Part shown: piece by piece, positions 40,266 through 49,208 of the stretch
How positions within the stretch are numbered: the first letter of the stretch is position 1
Layout of the letters: every line of letters starts with the position of its first letter
Position numbers and translations under genes: made by a program
Notes under the pieces: generated by a model
Told to the model about the DNA's origin: nothing
The model's database searches: none
Seen by the model: the letters and a program-made list of their open reading frames with translations, nothing else
Source of the DNA: Parapedobacter sp037190485
GTDB taxonomy: Bacteria; Bacteroidota; Bacteroidia; Sphingobacteriales; Sphingobacteriaceae
NCBI GenBank assembly: GCA_037190485.1
Contig: JBBCJB010000017.1
Span: 124,001-188,000 of the forward strand
DNA length: 64,000 nucleotides
Reading direction: 5' to 3'

Positions 40266-41333
40266 TTATCCTTTCGTTAGGTATCCCAAGACCAGGCTGT
40301 CGAAAAACCGCCCGTCGTAGTCGTCGAACCGCAGGCGGATCGGGATGAAATAAACCGGCAAGCCAGCCAACAAGCCAGCCAATTGCGGATCCAGGAGCCG
40401 TTGCGCGTCCTTCTCGGTGGTGACGATCCATTTGCGTGCTGCAGACAGTGCATCGAACCGGGCGACGACCTGCCCTAAGTCGGCACCGGTATACCGATGA
40501 TGATCCGGGAAGACCACAGGCACCACCGCATCCGCCTGTCTATCCAGGTAGCGATGCAACGGCTCGGGGTTGGCAATACCGGTGAGCAGCAGCACGATGC
40601 CACCGCCAAACGGAGGCGTGTCAGCTTGCACGGACGCGATGGCAGGTACGTCTTGCGTGAGGGGCACCGGATCGCTGTATTCGATGCCGGCATACAATAT
40701 CGGCGTTCCCCGCCCGGTACCGAGCACCGCTAGGGCACGGGCTTTCTCCTCGACAGCCGTATTGGCGGGAACCTTGGTGACGACGATGATGTCGGCACGC
40801 AGACGTTCGCCGAAAGCATCCCGATAGTTGCCCGCAGGCAAAAGCCATTTCGGCCGATGCAACGACGCGTAGTCGAAGAGCAGCACCGTCAACCCGGGCT
40901 TCAGGGCGCGATGCTGGTAGGCGTCGTCCAAGACAATCACATCATGCCCCCCATTGAACAACCGGCCGACCCCGTGCACACGATCTTCATCCACCGCGAC
41001 GGTGACATCCGGGAACTTGCGCTTGATCTGCAGTGGCTCATCCCCGCATCGATCCGCGGTGTGCTGGGGTTGCACTTCCAAAAAGCCCCGTGTCTTGCGT
41101 CCATAGCCTCGGCTCAAGGTGGCCACGCGGTAACTCGCCGACAGGAGCCTGACCAGGTATTCGGTCATGGGGCTTTTGCCGGTACCGCCCACGGCCAGGT
41201 TGCCCACCACGATGGTGGGCTTGCCGAAGGCGGTGGAGCGCAGCCAGTTCCAATCATACAGTCGGTTTCGTATCCACACACCCAACCCATACAGCAGCGA
41301 AAACGGTAACAGCAGCCAGCGGAGGTAAGTCAT
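40266..41333 (-). CDS. lpxK: tetraacyldisaccharide 4'-kinase
   Basis: A 355-residue lipid A kinase that phosphorylates the 4' position of tetraacyldisaccharide-1-phosphate at the inner membrane. The N-terminus is a membrane helix (LRWLLLPFSLLYGLGVWI); the P-loop is VVGNLAVGGTGKSPMTEYL. The frame is open for 86 codons upstream, but a TACATTTG promoter core overlaps the codons just before MTYLRW, so the start is at 41333, which also fits the family. It is divergent from mqnB. Confidence 0.93.
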   Translation of the reverse strand: MTYLRWLLLPFSLLYGLGVWIRNRLYDWNWLRSTAFGKPTIVVGNLAVGGTGKSPMTEYLVRLLSASYRVATLSRGYGRKTRGFLEVQPQHTADRCGDEPLQIKRKFPDVTVAVDEDRVHGVGRLFNGGHDVIVLDDAYQHRALKPGLTVLLFDYASLHRPKWLLPAGNYRDAFGERLRADIIVVTKVPANTAVEEKARALAVLGTGRGTPILYAGIEYSDPVPLTQDVPAIASVQADTPPFGGGIVLLLTGIANPEPLHRYLDRQADAVVPVVFPDHHRYTGADLGQVVARFDALSAARKWIVTTEKDAQRLLDPQLAGLLAGLPVYFIPIRLRFDDYDGRFFDSLVLGYLTKG

Positions 41334-41339
41334 ACCAGG

Positions 41340-41347
41340 CAAATGTA
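41340..41347 (-). promoter_or_regulatory. promoter core of lpxK
   Basis: TACATTTG on the minus strand ends 6 nt before the ATG at 41333. Confidence 0.55.
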
Positions 41348-41388
41348 GCAATTCCATTGCTTTTGCGTACATTCGTCTGCAAAAGCGG

Positions 41389-42012
41389 ATGGACATACTG
41401 ATCATAGCGGCCACCGAAGCGGAAATCGCTCCCGTTCTCCAATCGCCCGCACGGCATACCGCGGGCATCGACGTGTTGGTCACCGGCGTGGGCATGGTGG
41501 CTACCGCATTCGCCTTGGGCAGGCGCCTCGCGGACAGCCAACCCCAACTCCTGTTGAATGTCGGCATCGCGGGCAGCTTCGATCGTGCCATCGCCTTGGG
41601 CGAAGTCGTGAACGTCTACCAAGACACGTTTGCCGAGTTGGGAGCCGAAGACGGCGACCGATTCGCAGACAGTGTGTCCCTTGGACTGGCCGAACACACC
41701 TACCAAGCGACCGCTTCGTCGGGCTATTCCGGGCTGGCAGGGCTGCGCAACTGCAAGGGCATTACCGTCAACACCGTGCACGGCAACGTGCAGAACATTG
41801 CAGCAGCGGCCAAGCGATGGAACCCCGACACCGAAAGCATGGAAGGGGCGGCCGTATGCTATGCCGCACACCACGCCGGCATACCGGCCTTGCAGGTCCG
41901 CGCCATCTCCAACTACGTGGAACGCCGGAACAAAGCCAGCTGGCAAATCCCGCAGGCCATCCAAAACCTGAACCGCTGGCTGGTGTCGTTCATCGAGTCG
42001 CTGCCGCGTTAA
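41389..42012 (+). CDS. mqnB: futalosine hydrolase
   Basis: A 207-residue nucleoside-phosphorylase-fold protein, close in length to MqnB. Features: the start ILIIAATEAEIAPVL, the Gly-rich turn LLNVGIAGSFD, and the active-site region ESMEGAAVCYAAHHAGIPAL followed by VRAISNYVE. It removes the base from futalosine in the alternative menaquinone route. MTA/SAH nucleosidase would be the alternative but is less likely from the SNYVERR end. Confidence 0.88.
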   Translation: MDILIIAATEAEIAPVLQSPARHTAGIDVLVTGVGMVATAFALGRRLADSQPQLLLNVGIAGSFDRAIALGEVVNVYQDTFAELGAEDGDRFADSVSLGLAEHTYQATASSGYSGLAGLRNCKGITVNTVHGNVQNIAAAAKRWNPDTESMEGAAVCYAAHHAGIPALQVRAISNYVERRNKASWQIPQAIQNLNRWLVSFIESLPR

Positions 42013-42061
42013 CGCACAAAAATTTGACAGTCCCGGGGCCAGAAATGTCAATAATTTATAG

Positions 42062-42069
42062 TAGGTTTG
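42062..42069 (+). promoter_or_regulatory. promoter core of pdhB
   Basis: TAGGTTTG, exact TAnnTTTG, 31 nt before the ATG at 42101. It overlaps the longer in-frame ORF, so it supports the inner start. Confidence 0.5.
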
Positions 42070-42100
42070 CGTGCGAAAATTTGACAGCGATAAACTACGG

Positions 42101-43087
42101 ATGAGAGAAATACAGTTCAGAGAGGCACTTCGTGAAGCGATGAGCGAAGAAATGCGCAAAGACGAGAAGATTTTTTTGATGGGTGAGGAAGTGGCCGAGT
42201 ACAACGGTGCCTACAAGGTAAGCCAAGGCATGTTGGATGAATTCGGCCCCAAGCGCGTCATCGATACGCCCATCGCCGAACTCGGTTTTGCAGGCATCGG
42301 CGTGGGTGCGGCCATGAACGGCCTGAAGCCCATCATCGAATTCATGACGTTCAACTTTTCGCTGGTCGCCATCGATCAGGTCATCAACTCGGCTGCCAAG
42401 ATGTATTCCATGAGCGGTGGGCAGTTCCCGATCCCGATGGTGTTTCGCGGCCCTACCGGCAATGCGGGGCAATTGGCAGCGCAACACTCGCAAAATTTCG
42501 AGAATTGGTATGCCAATACCCCGGGGTTGAAGGTTGTCGTCCCGGCCAATCCGTACGACGCCAAAGGCCTACTCAAGCAATCGATCATCGACCCGGATCC
42601 GGTCATCTTCATGGAATCAGAGGTGATGTATGGCGATAAGGGCGAAGTGCCTGAAGAAGAATATTACCTGGAACTGGGCAAAGCCCACACCGAAAAAGAA
42701 GGCAAGGATGTCACCATCGTCACGTTCGGCAAAATGTTGCCCCGAGTCGTAACGCCCGCCATCGAAGCCTTGAACAAGGAAGGCATCGATGCCGAAGTGA
42801 TCAACCTGCGCACGGTCAGGCCCATCGACTACGGCGCCATCGTCAACTCCGTCAAAAAGACCAACAGGCTCGTGGTGGTCGAAGAAGCATGGCCGCTGGC
42901 ATCGATCTCTTCGGAAATCGCCTATAAGGTACAGCGCGATGCGTTCGATTACCTGGATGCGCCGGTGATCCGGATCACGTCGGCCGACGTTCCGTTGCCG
43001 TATGCTCCCACGTTGCTCCAGGCCGCGCTTCCCAATGTGGAGCGTGTGGTCAAAGCCGTGAAAGAAGTGATGTACATCAAGAAATAG
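42101..43087 (+). CDS. pdhB: pyruvate dehydrogenase E1 component, beta subunit
   Basis: A 328-residue transketolase-like E1-beta protein starting MREIQFREALREAM. Family features: FLMGEEVAEYNGAYKVSQGM near residue 30, DTPIAELGFAGIGVGAAMNG, FRGPTGNAGQLAAQHSQ and the C-terminal domain NLRTVRPIDYGAIVNSVKKT. It completes the E1 heterotetramer with PdhA (31123). It is a single-gene unit ended by a terminator, far from the other subunits. Confidence 0.95.
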   Translation: MREIQFREALREAMSEEMRKDEKIFLMGEEVAEYNGAYKVSQGMLDEFGPKRVIDTPIAELGFAGIGVGAAMNGLKPIIEFMTFNFSLVAIDQVINSAAKMYSMSGGQFPIPMVFRGPTGNAGQLAAQHSQNFENWYANTPGLKVVVPANPYDAKGLLKQSIIDPDPVIFMESEVMYGDKGEVPEEEYYLELGKAHTEKEGKDVTIVTFGKMLPRVVTPAIEALNKEGIDAEVINLRTVRPIDYGAIVNSVKKTNRLVVVEEAWPLASISSEIAYKVQRDAFDYLDAPVIRITSADVPLPYAPTLLQAALPNVERVVKAVKEVMYIKK

Positions 43088-43111
43088 CGAAAACCGCATG
43101 GTTTGATCAAG

Positions 43112-43141
43112 AGCTGCCAAAAACAAATGGCGGCTTTTTTT
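43112..43141 (+). terminator. intrinsic terminator after pdhB
   Basis: AGCTGCCA and TGGCGGCT pair (one G-U) around an 8-nt loop, followed by a run of T. Confidence 0.8.
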
Positions 43142-43167
43142 GTTTGCTCCTGAAAAAGGAGGTCATC

Positions 43168-43602
43168 ATGAATCTCATCCAAAGAATCGAGCATTGGGGA
43201 GACACCCACCACCCCCAATGGCTAGACGTGTTCCGCATCGCCTTGGGCATCGTCATTTTTCTGAAAGGCGTTACCTTCCTCGCGGACACCGCTTCGTTGA
43301 GGCAGCTCATCGAAGCATCCCACATCCAGATTTACACATGGGGTGCCGTGCACTACATCGCGTTTTCCCATTTGGTGGGCGGTATCCTGATCGCCATCGG
43401 GCTGCTTACGCGCGTGGCCGTCGGATTCCAGCTACCCATCCTGGTCGGGGCGGTCTTCTTTGTGAACATCACCCAAGGGTTCTCGATGCTGAATTCCGAG
43501 CTTTGGGTTTCGATCCTCGTGCTCATCATGCTGCTGGTGTTTATGGTCGTCGGGTCTGGCCGATATTCGGTGGATGAGCAAATACGCGAAAAGAAAGGCT
43601 AG
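43168..43602 (+). CDS. DoxX family membrane protein
   Basis: A 144-residue protein with four predicted membrane helices (VFRIALGIVIFLKGVTFLA, FSHLVGGILIAIGLLT, LPILVGAVFFVNIT, SILVLIMLLVFMVVGSG). This is the DoxX/SURF4-like fold; its role in this phylum is unclear. A strong Shine-Dalgarno sequence (AAAGGAGG, 6 nt before the ATG) fixes the start and is unusual in a phylum that rarely uses one. Confidence 0.85.
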   Translation: MNLIQRIEHWGDTHHPQWLDVFRIALGIVIFLKGVTFLADTASLRQLIEASHIQIYTWGAVHYIAFSHLVGGILIAIGLLTRVAVGFQLPILVGAVFFVNITQGFSMLNSELWVSILVLIMLLVFMVVGSGRYSVDEQIREKKG

Positions 43603-43643
43603 TCGACGCCGCGCATTGATTTGCATATCAGCGCAACAATGGC

Positions 43644-43651
43644 TAAGTTTG
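43644..43651 (+). promoter_or_regulatory. promoter core of metZ-osmC
   Basis: TAAGTTTG, exact TAnnTTTG, 17 nt before the metZ ATG. Confidence 0.5.
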
Positions 43652-43668
43652 TGGCACTAAAATAGGAC

Positions 43669-44835
43669 ATGAACGAACAAACGAAGGCCATCCGGGAACA
43701 GGCAGACCGCTCGCCGTACCGGGAACATGCCGTCCCACTATACCTGACTTCCAGCTTTATCTTTGACAGCGCCGAGCAGGGCAGGGCCATATTCGCCGAA
43801 GAAGAAGACGGCAACGTCTATTCACGGTATTCCAATCCGAATACCACCGAATTCATCAATAAGGTCTGCGCCATGGAAGGCGCCGAAGCCGGCATTGCGT
43901 TTTCATCGGGGATGGCGGCAGTGTTCGCCTCTTTCGCCGCGTTGCTGAAAAGCGGCGACCATGTCGTGTCTTGCCGGGCGATATTCGGCTCTACCCACCA
44001 ACTCTTTACCAAGCTGTTTCCGCGCTGGGGCATCACCACCACGTATGTGGATGCCGGTCGGCCGGAAGACTGGGAAAAGGCCATCCAGCCCAATACGAAG
44101 ATGATTTTCCTGGAGACCCCGTCAAATCCGGGCTTGGAACTCGTGGACTTGGCCTGGCTGGGCAAATTCAAGGAAAAATACCCAGACATCATCCTCAACG
44201 TAGACAACTGCTTTGCCACTCCGTATCTGCAAAAACCCATCCAATATGGATTCGATCTGGTGAGCCACTCGGCCACCAAGTACATGGATGGCCAAGGCCG
44301 CGTATTGGGCGGCGTCGTGGTCGGCAAAAAGGCCCTTATCGACGAATTGATGTTCTTCATCCGCCATACCGGGCCATCGCTTTCGCCCTTCAATGCGTGG
44401 GTACTTTCCAAAAGCCTCGAAACGTTGGGGCTGCGGATGGATCGCCATTGCAGCAATGCATTGGCGGTGGCCCAGACGCTGGAAATGCATCCCGAGGTGG
44501 AATCCGTACGGTATCCGTTCCTGCCTTCCCATCCGCAACACGAACTGGCCAAAAAACAGATGAAGGCCGGTGGGGGTATCGTCACCTTCGTGATCAAAGG
44601 CGGTTTCGAACGGGCCAAACGTTTCCTGGACGCGCTGCAGATGATCCGCATCACGTCGAACCTGGGCGACTCCAGGAGCATCGCCACGCATCCGTCGTCT
44701 ACGACGCATTCCAAGCTCACGGAGGCCGAACGCACCCAGTTGGGCATTCACCCCGGCAGCATCCGGATATCGGTTGGGCTGGAGGACGTAGACGACATCA
44801 TCACTGACCTTACACACGCATTAACCAACAGCTGA
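43669..44835 (+). CDS. metZ: O-succinylhomoserine sulfhydrylase-type Cys/Met metabolism PLP enzyme
   Basis: A 388-residue PLP enzyme of the trans-sulfuration family. The substrate loop YSRYSNPNT is at about residue 50, and the PLP Lys is in SHSATKYMDGQGRVLGG at about 200. The C-terminal ESVRYPFLPSHPQHELAKKQ region is the MetZ form rather than cystathionine lyase. It makes homocysteine from O-succinyl- or O-acetylhomoserine and sulfide. The osmC-like gene follows after 1 bp. Confidence 0.9.
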   Translation: MNEQTKAIREQADRSPYREHAVPLYLTSSFIFDSAEQGRAIFAEEEDGNVYSRYSNPNTTEFINKVCAMEGAEAGIAFSSGMAAVFASFAALLKSGDHVVSCRAIFGSTHQLFTKLFPRWGITTTYVDAGRPEDWEKAIQPNTKMIFLETPSNPGLELVDLAWLGKFKEKYPDIILNVDNCFATPYLQKPIQYGFDLVSHSATKYMDGQGRVLGGVVVGKKALIDELMFFIRHTGPSLSPFNAWVLSKSLETLGLRMDRHCSNALAVAQTLEMHPEVESVRYPFLPSHPQHELAKKQMKAGGGIVTFVIKGGFERAKRFLDALQMIRITSNLGDSRSIATHPSSTTHSKLTEAERTQLGIHPGSIRISVGLEDVDDIITDLTHALTNS

Positions 44836-44836
44836 T

Positions 44837-45253
44837 ATGAAGATTTCACTGAACCGGAAAAATGATGCCGTCCATTTCGAAGGTACGGCGGCTTCCACTC
44901 AGGTAACGGTACACATCGACGGCTCCCCGGACATCGGCGGCGAAGGATTGGGCGTTCGGCCGATGGAATTGGTGCTGATGGCACTCGGATCGTGCAGCGC
45001 GCTTGACTTGGTGGGCATCCTCAAAAAACAGCGCCAACAGGTAGACGGCATCCAGATCGATGTGGAGGGCCAGCGGCGGGAGGCCATCCCGCACATCTTT
45101 ACCGCCATCCACCTGACCTTTCAGCTCAAAGGCGCCATCGACCTGTCCAAGGCCGAAAAAGCGGCCGAATTGGCCGTGAAAAAATATTGTTCCGTACACG
45201 ACATGTTGGCGGCGGGCGGTGTGGCCATCACCTACAACGTCACGATCCAATAA
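44837..45253 (+). CDS. OsmC family protein
   Basis: A 138-residue OsmC-fold protein. The two reactive Cys are visible: GSCSALDLVGILKKQ at about residue 54 and KKYCSVHDML at about 117. The family reduces organic hydroperoxides; some members handle other thiol-reactive compounds. It is translationally coupled to metZ with a 1-bp gap, so it is co-expressed with sulfur amino acid synthesis. Confidence 0.88.
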   Translation: MKISLNRKNDAVHFEGTAASTQVTVHIDGSPDIGGEGLGVRPMELVLMALGSCSALDLVGILKKQRQQVDGIQIDVEGQRREAIPHIFTAIHLTFQLKGAIDLSKAEKAAELAVKKYCSVHDMLAAGGVAITYNVTIQ

Positions 45254-45321
45254 GCCGCTGAGCGCGAAGTCACTTTTTTGAAAACTTAACCTACTTCAAT
45301 GTGTGTTTACCTGTAGACATG

Positions 45322-45329
45322 CATCTTTG
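45322..45329 (+). promoter_or_regulatory. weak promoter core of the yceI-like gene
   Basis: CATCTTTG, one mismatch from TAnnTTTG, 27 nt before the ATG. Confidence 0.35.
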
Positions 45330-45356
45330 CAGTGTTAAACAAAAACGAAAAAAGCT

Positions 45357-45887
45357 ATGGCAACTACATGGAAATTAGACCCCACCCACTCCGAGGTGGC
45401 CTTCAAGGTAAAGCATTTGGTCATCACCACCGTTACCGGTTACTTCCGCTCATTCGATGGTACGGTCGTGACCACCGACGAATCCGATTTCACGACCGGC
45501 AAAGTGGACTTCACCATTGATACCGCGAGCATCGACACCAACCAGGCACAGCGCGACGAGCACCTGAAATCGGCCGATTTCTTCGATGCGGCCAACCATC
45601 CGCAAATTACCTTTTCATCAACGTCGATCGAATCGAAAGGCGACGACGAGTTTGCGCTGCACGGCGACCTGACCGTTGGCGGCACGACCAAGCCCATCAC
45701 CTTCCACGTGGATTTTGGCGGCACGGTCACCGATCCCTATGGCAATTACAAAGCCGGTTTCGAGGTATCCGGCAAAATAAGCCGCAAGGAGTTCGGCCTG
45801 ACGTGGAGCGCGGTGACGGAAGCCGGAGCTGTCGTGGTGAGCGACGAGGTAAAGATCCTGGCCAGCGTGCAGTTCGTGAAACAGTAG
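45357..45887 (+). CDS. YceI family protein
   Basis: A 176-residue protein with the YceI lipocalin-like barrel. Typical strands: TWKLDPTHSEVAFKVKHLVI at the start, SADFFDAANHPQITFSST, LTVGGTTKPITFHV, and KEFGLTWSAVTEAGAVVVSDEV near the end. Known members bind isoprenoid lipids in a hydrophobic pocket. There is no signal peptide, so this one is predicted to be cytoplasmic. Confidence 0.93.
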   Translation: MATTWKLDPTHSEVAFKVKHLVITTVTGYFRSFDGTVVTTDESDFTTGKVDFTIDTASIDTNQAQRDEHLKSADFFDAANHPQITFSSTSIESKGDDEFALHGDLTVGGTTKPITFHVDFGGTVTDPYGNYKAGFEVSGKISRKEFGLTWSAVTEAGAVVVSDEVKILASVQFVKQ

Positions 45888-45903
45888 GTACCTCTCCACA
45901 GAC

Positions 45904-46968
45904 ATGGCATCGACCGCTCGGATAACCTACTGCCTGCTCCTTGCTGTGCTCTGTTGGGCAACCCATGCCTGCCAGGAACGTGGGGGGAAGGCAATAGGCC
46001 ATGCCGTGCCGTCGGCGATGGCCGGATTAACGGATGGACCGGATGATCGTACAGCGCACGCCAAGAACGCGCCCGTAGCGTCGCAGGACAACGGCGAGGA
46101 CTACTTGGCCGGGTTGAAGGGCCTCGCCAATGGCGACACCACCGGGCGCTGGCCCGTGGCGGGCCAACCCCTTCCGCTACGGGGCGCAATCCTGCCCCAC
46201 AAACGGATCGTAGCCTTTTACGGCAATCTGTACTCGACGCGGATGGGTATCCTCGGCGAATTGCCGCCCGAAGCGATGCTTGCGAAGCTCGATGAGGAGG
46301 TTGCCGCCTGGAACGCGGTGGATTCGTCCGTAACGGCAATACCGGCTTTGCACTATATCGCGGTTACCGCCCAGGGCTCGGCCGGCCGTGACAGCAAGTA
46401 TCGTTTACGTATGCCGTTCAGCCAGATCGACTCGGTGCTCCGCATCGCCAAAAGGCGCGATGCTTTGGTATTCCTCGACATCCAGGTGGGCTTCAGTACG
46501 CTTGAGGCCGAGTTGCCCAAGCTGGACACGTTCCTTCGCATGCCCCATGTGCATTTGGGCATCGACCCGGAGTTTTCGATGAAAGATGACCTGCCTCCCG
46601 GGAAACGGATCGGTCACTTTACGGCCGCGGACATCAATTTCGCCGCGTCTCACTTGGCCGAATTGGTGCACCAACACGATTTACCGCCCAAAGTGCTCGT
46701 GGTACACCGCTTTACGCAGGGAATGGTCAAGGGCTACGACCAGCTCACGCTGCGTCCGGAAGTGCAAGTGGTGATGCACATGGACGGCTGGGGCGCTCCC
46801 GCCCTGAAGAAAAACACCTACCAGCGCTATATCTTCCGCGAACCGGTTCAGTTCACCGGCTTCAAGTTCTTCTACAAAAACGACCTCATCCGGCCACCGC
46901 ACCGCATGGTGACGCTGGAGGAGGTCTTGGCCCTCACCCCGCTGCCGAGCTATATCCAATACCAATAA
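45904..46968 (+). CDS. conserved lipoprotein of unknown function
   Basis: A 354-residue lipoprotein; the signal ends at ATHAC (residue 23), then a low-complexity linker to about residue 95. The remaining 260 residues look like an enzyme-like alpha/beta fold: KRIVAFYGNLYSTRMGILGE, a LHYIAVTAQGSAGRD turn, HVHLGIDPEFSM, KVLVVHRFTQGMVKGYDQ and the C-terminal VQFTGFKFFYKNDLIRP and YIQYQ. I recall similar proteins in other phyla but no function. The DPEF and HRF motifs would be the first places to look for catalysis. Confidence 0.7.
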   Translation: MASTARITYCLLLAVLCWATHACQERGGKAIGHAVPSAMAGLTDGPDDRTAHAKNAPVASQDNGEDYLAGLKGLANGDTTGRWPVAGQPLPLRGAILPHKRIVAFYGNLYSTRMGILGELPPEAMLAKLDEEVAAWNAVDSSVTAIPALHYIAVTAQGSAGRDSKYRLRMPFSQIDSVLRIAKRRDALVFLDIQVGFSTLEAELPKLDTFLRMPHVHLGIDPEFSMKDDLPPGKRIGHFTAADINFAASHLAELVHQHDLPPKVLVVHRFTQGMVKGYDQLTLRPEVQVVMHMDGWGAPALKKNTYQRYIFREPVQFTGFKFFYKNDLIRPPHRMVTLEEVLALTPLPSYIQYQ

Positions 46969-47080
46969 CTTTCGGTTAATCGCCCTTTCAGGTACCCTGT
47001 TCAGGTAAAGGCGCACTACCGGGCCACGGCCACATTATTGCGTGAGCCATCGGGTTTGCATAGGTTTGCGATGAAAACGC

Positions 47081-47088
47081 TACCTTTG
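47081..47088 (+). promoter_or_regulatory. promoter core of the response regulator gene
   Basis: TACCTTTG ends 5 nt before the ATG at 47094. A second core, TAGGTTTG at 47061-47068, lies 20 bp upstream and may be an alternative start point. Confidence 0.55.
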
Positions 47089-47093
47089 GCTAG

Positions 47094-47774
47094 ATGAACA
47101 TCCTACTCGTAGAAGACGATTACCGCATCAGCGACTTCGTGGTCAAGGGCCTGGAAGAAACCGGGCACGCGGTGACGCTGGCCTCGAGCGCCGAAGAGGC
47201 AAGGCATCGCGTCGCCGACCAGGAGTGGGACATCATCCTCATGGACATCATGCTGCCGGGAATAGACGGCGTGCAGCTCACCAAATTGATCCGGCATCGC
47301 CGCAACCAGACGCCCGTGCTGGTGTTGAGCGCGCTCGATGGTGCCGATGACAGGGTAAATGCGCTTGACAGCGGTGCAGACGACTACTTGGTGAAACCAT
47401 TCCATTTCAAGGAACTGCTTTCGCGCATCAACGCCTTGGTGCGGCGCGCCACGCTAGCCCACCAGCCACAAGGCAAACGCTTCGGTAGCGGACCCCTGCA
47501 AGTCAATGCCGACGAGCACCGGGTATCCCTGTATGGCGAGCCCGTGGAGTTGTCGCCCAAGGAGTATAAGCTGCTGGTGTACTTCCTGGAGCATCCCGGG
47601 CGGGTAATCGCCCGTACGCAGTTGCTGAATGCCGTATGGGGCATCGATTTCGAAAACAACACGAATGTGGTCGATGTCTACATCTCGTACCTGCGCAGCA
47701 AGATAGAACGCGATGGGACGAAGTTCATCCACACGGTGAAAGGTGCCGGTTACTTCTGGAAAGAACCCCAATAA
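47094..47774 (+). CDS. OmpR-family response regulator (CusR/CopR-like)
   Basis: A 226-residue regulator. The receiver domain (1-120) has the acidic pair EDD, the phosphorylated Asp in IILMDIMLPGIDG (about residue 51) and the Lys in DDYLVKPFHF. The C-terminal winged HTH (about 128-222) reads SPKEYKLLVYFLEHPGRVI and NVVDVYISYLRSKIERD. With the kinase that follows it should control the metal efflux genes at 49.2-54.9 kb. The stop is 13 bp before the kinase start. Confidence 0.93.
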   Translation: MNILLVEDDYRISDFVVKGLEETGHAVTLASSAEEARHRVADQEWDIILMDIMLPGIDGVQLTKLIRHRRNQTPVLVLSALDGADDRVNALDSGADDYLVKPFHFKELLSRINALVRRATLAHQPQGKRFGSGPLQVNADEHRVSLYGEPVELSPKEYKLLVYFLEHPGRVIARTQLLNAVWGIDFENNTNVVDVYISYLRSKIERDGTKFIHTVKGAGYFWKEPQ

Positions 47775-47787
47775 CCCAAGGCTTGCC

Positions 47788-49146
47788 ATGACAATCCGCA
47801 ACAGGCTTACCCTCATCTCGTCGCTCACCTTCGGGGTCGTGTTCGCGCTGGCCGCACTTGCCGTGTACTATACCTTCCACGTCACGTCCGAGCGGATCAT
47901 TTTCAGCGAACTCCAGAAGACAGGCCTGCTTTCGGCCATGTTCTACCTGGAGGAGGATGAATTGCCGGTGCGTGAACACCGGCGTATCCGTGCCGAATTC
48001 GAAAGCGAGATGCAGCAGACCGACGTCAAGGTCTATGATGCGAAGGATAGCCTGCGATTTGGTAACGGACTAATCGACGGGAAGCTACGTCCGGGATTGC
48101 TGCAACGCATCCGGGATCAGCGGCGGGTCAATTTCAAGGAAGAAGGCTATTACTATAGCGGGCTGTTCTATCCGGACAACCAAGGAGACTTCGTGATCGT
48201 GGTCGCATCGAGCAACTTGTTTTTCGCCTCCCAAAGCAACCAGCTGCTATTGATGATGGCTATTGCATTGATCGTGGGCCTGGGTATTATCTTTTTGTTA
48301 AGTTTCTGGCTCTCTCGCGTGGCCTATCGACCCATATCATCAGTCATCGCGCAGGTGAACCAACTCCAAGCGGATAACCTGGAGCGTGCCTTGGACTTGC
48401 CAGCGGCAAAAGACGAAGTCAGGGCACTCGTGCAGACCTTCAACGACTTGCTGGCCCGTCTTTCGGACAATTTCGTGGTGCAGAAAAACTTCGTCAACTA
48501 CGTATCGCATGAGTTCAAGACCCCCATGGCCGCAATCAGGGGAAACATCGAGGTCTTCGGCCAGAAAGACCGATCGCCAGCCGAGTACAAGCAAGTAAGT
48601 GGCACGCTGTTGCGGCATATCGACGAACTTGAACGAATCCTGACCAATCTGATGGTGCTCGCGGGACTGCGCACCGCACCGGCAAGCGGACAGCGGTACC
48701 GGGTGGATGAGCTGCTGTGGGAGGTGCTCGACGTGATTTTCGCCCAGCATCCCGATGCCAAGGGCAGGATACGGATGGATATCTCGGTAACCGAACCCGA
48801 CTGCTTGCTCGCCGCAGGCAACAGCGGCCAAGTGCATATGGCTGTGCATAACCTGGTTGACAACGCGGTCAAATACGCGAATGGCAAGCCAATCCGGATA
48901 GCCCTGCAAGAAGGACGGGGCGTCCTGGTGCTGGCCATCCAGGACGAGGGGATAGGCATCGGTCCGGCCGATCTGGAGCGGGCGCACCAACCGTTTTATC
49001 GGGGCCACAACGTAGGCGACACCAAGGGCAGCGGTATCGGGTTGTCGCTAGCCGTTTTGGTATGCAAACAGAACAACATCTCCTTTTCCATCGCTTCCGA
49101 AGTGGGCGCCGGAACGACCGTTACGTTACGGTTTAGCCAACTTTAA
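47788..49146 (+). CDS. sensor histidine kinase (CusS-like)
   Basis: A 452-residue membrane kinase starting MTIRNRLTLISSLTFG. Two membrane helices (about 8-32 and 150-175) enclose a periplasmic sensor of about 120 residues. HAMP follows (about 176-228), then the phospho-acceptor box VSHEFKTPMAAIRGNIEVF and the ATPase domain with N-box NLVDNAVKYANG and G-box GIGIG and GSGIGLSLAV. The family senses copper/silver or related metals; this is inferred from the neighbours. Confidence 0.93.
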   Translation: MTIRNRLTLISSLTFGVVFALAALAVYYTFHVTSERIIFSELQKTGLLSAMFYLEEDELPVREHRRIRAEFESEMQQTDVKVYDAKDSLRFGNGLIDGKLRPGLLQRIRDQRRVNFKEEGYYYSGLFYPDNQGDFVIVVASSNLFFASQSNQLLLMMAIALIVGLGIIFLLSFWLSRVAYRPISSVIAQVNQLQADNLERALDLPAAKDEVRALVQTFNDLLARLSDNFVVQKNFVNYVSHEFKTPMAAIRGNIEVFGQKDRSPAEYKQVSGTLLRHIDELERILTNLMVLAGLRTAPASGQRYRVDELLWEVLDVIFAQHPDAKGRIRMDISVTEPDCLLAAGNSGQVHMAVHNLVDNAVKYANGKPIRIALQEGRGVLVLAIQDEGIGIGPADLERAHQPFYRGHNVGDTKGSGIGLSLAVLVCKQNNISFSIASEVGAGTTVTLRFSQL

Positions 49147-49179
49147 TCCCATTCTAAAGCGTCTCTAATGTTGGGCGAT

Positions 49180-49187
49180 TACCTTTG
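49180..49187 (+). promoter_or_regulatory. promoter core before the tatA-like/efflux operon
   Basis: TACCTTTG, exact TAnnTTTG, 21 nt before the start at 49209. Confidence 0.55.
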
Positions 49188-49208
49188 CCCGATCACCAGT
49201 ATCGAAGT

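Noticed and set aside
46975..47015. Possible terminator hairpin CGCCCTTTC with AAAGGCG
   Set aside because: The arms are short and interrupted, and there is no T-tract.
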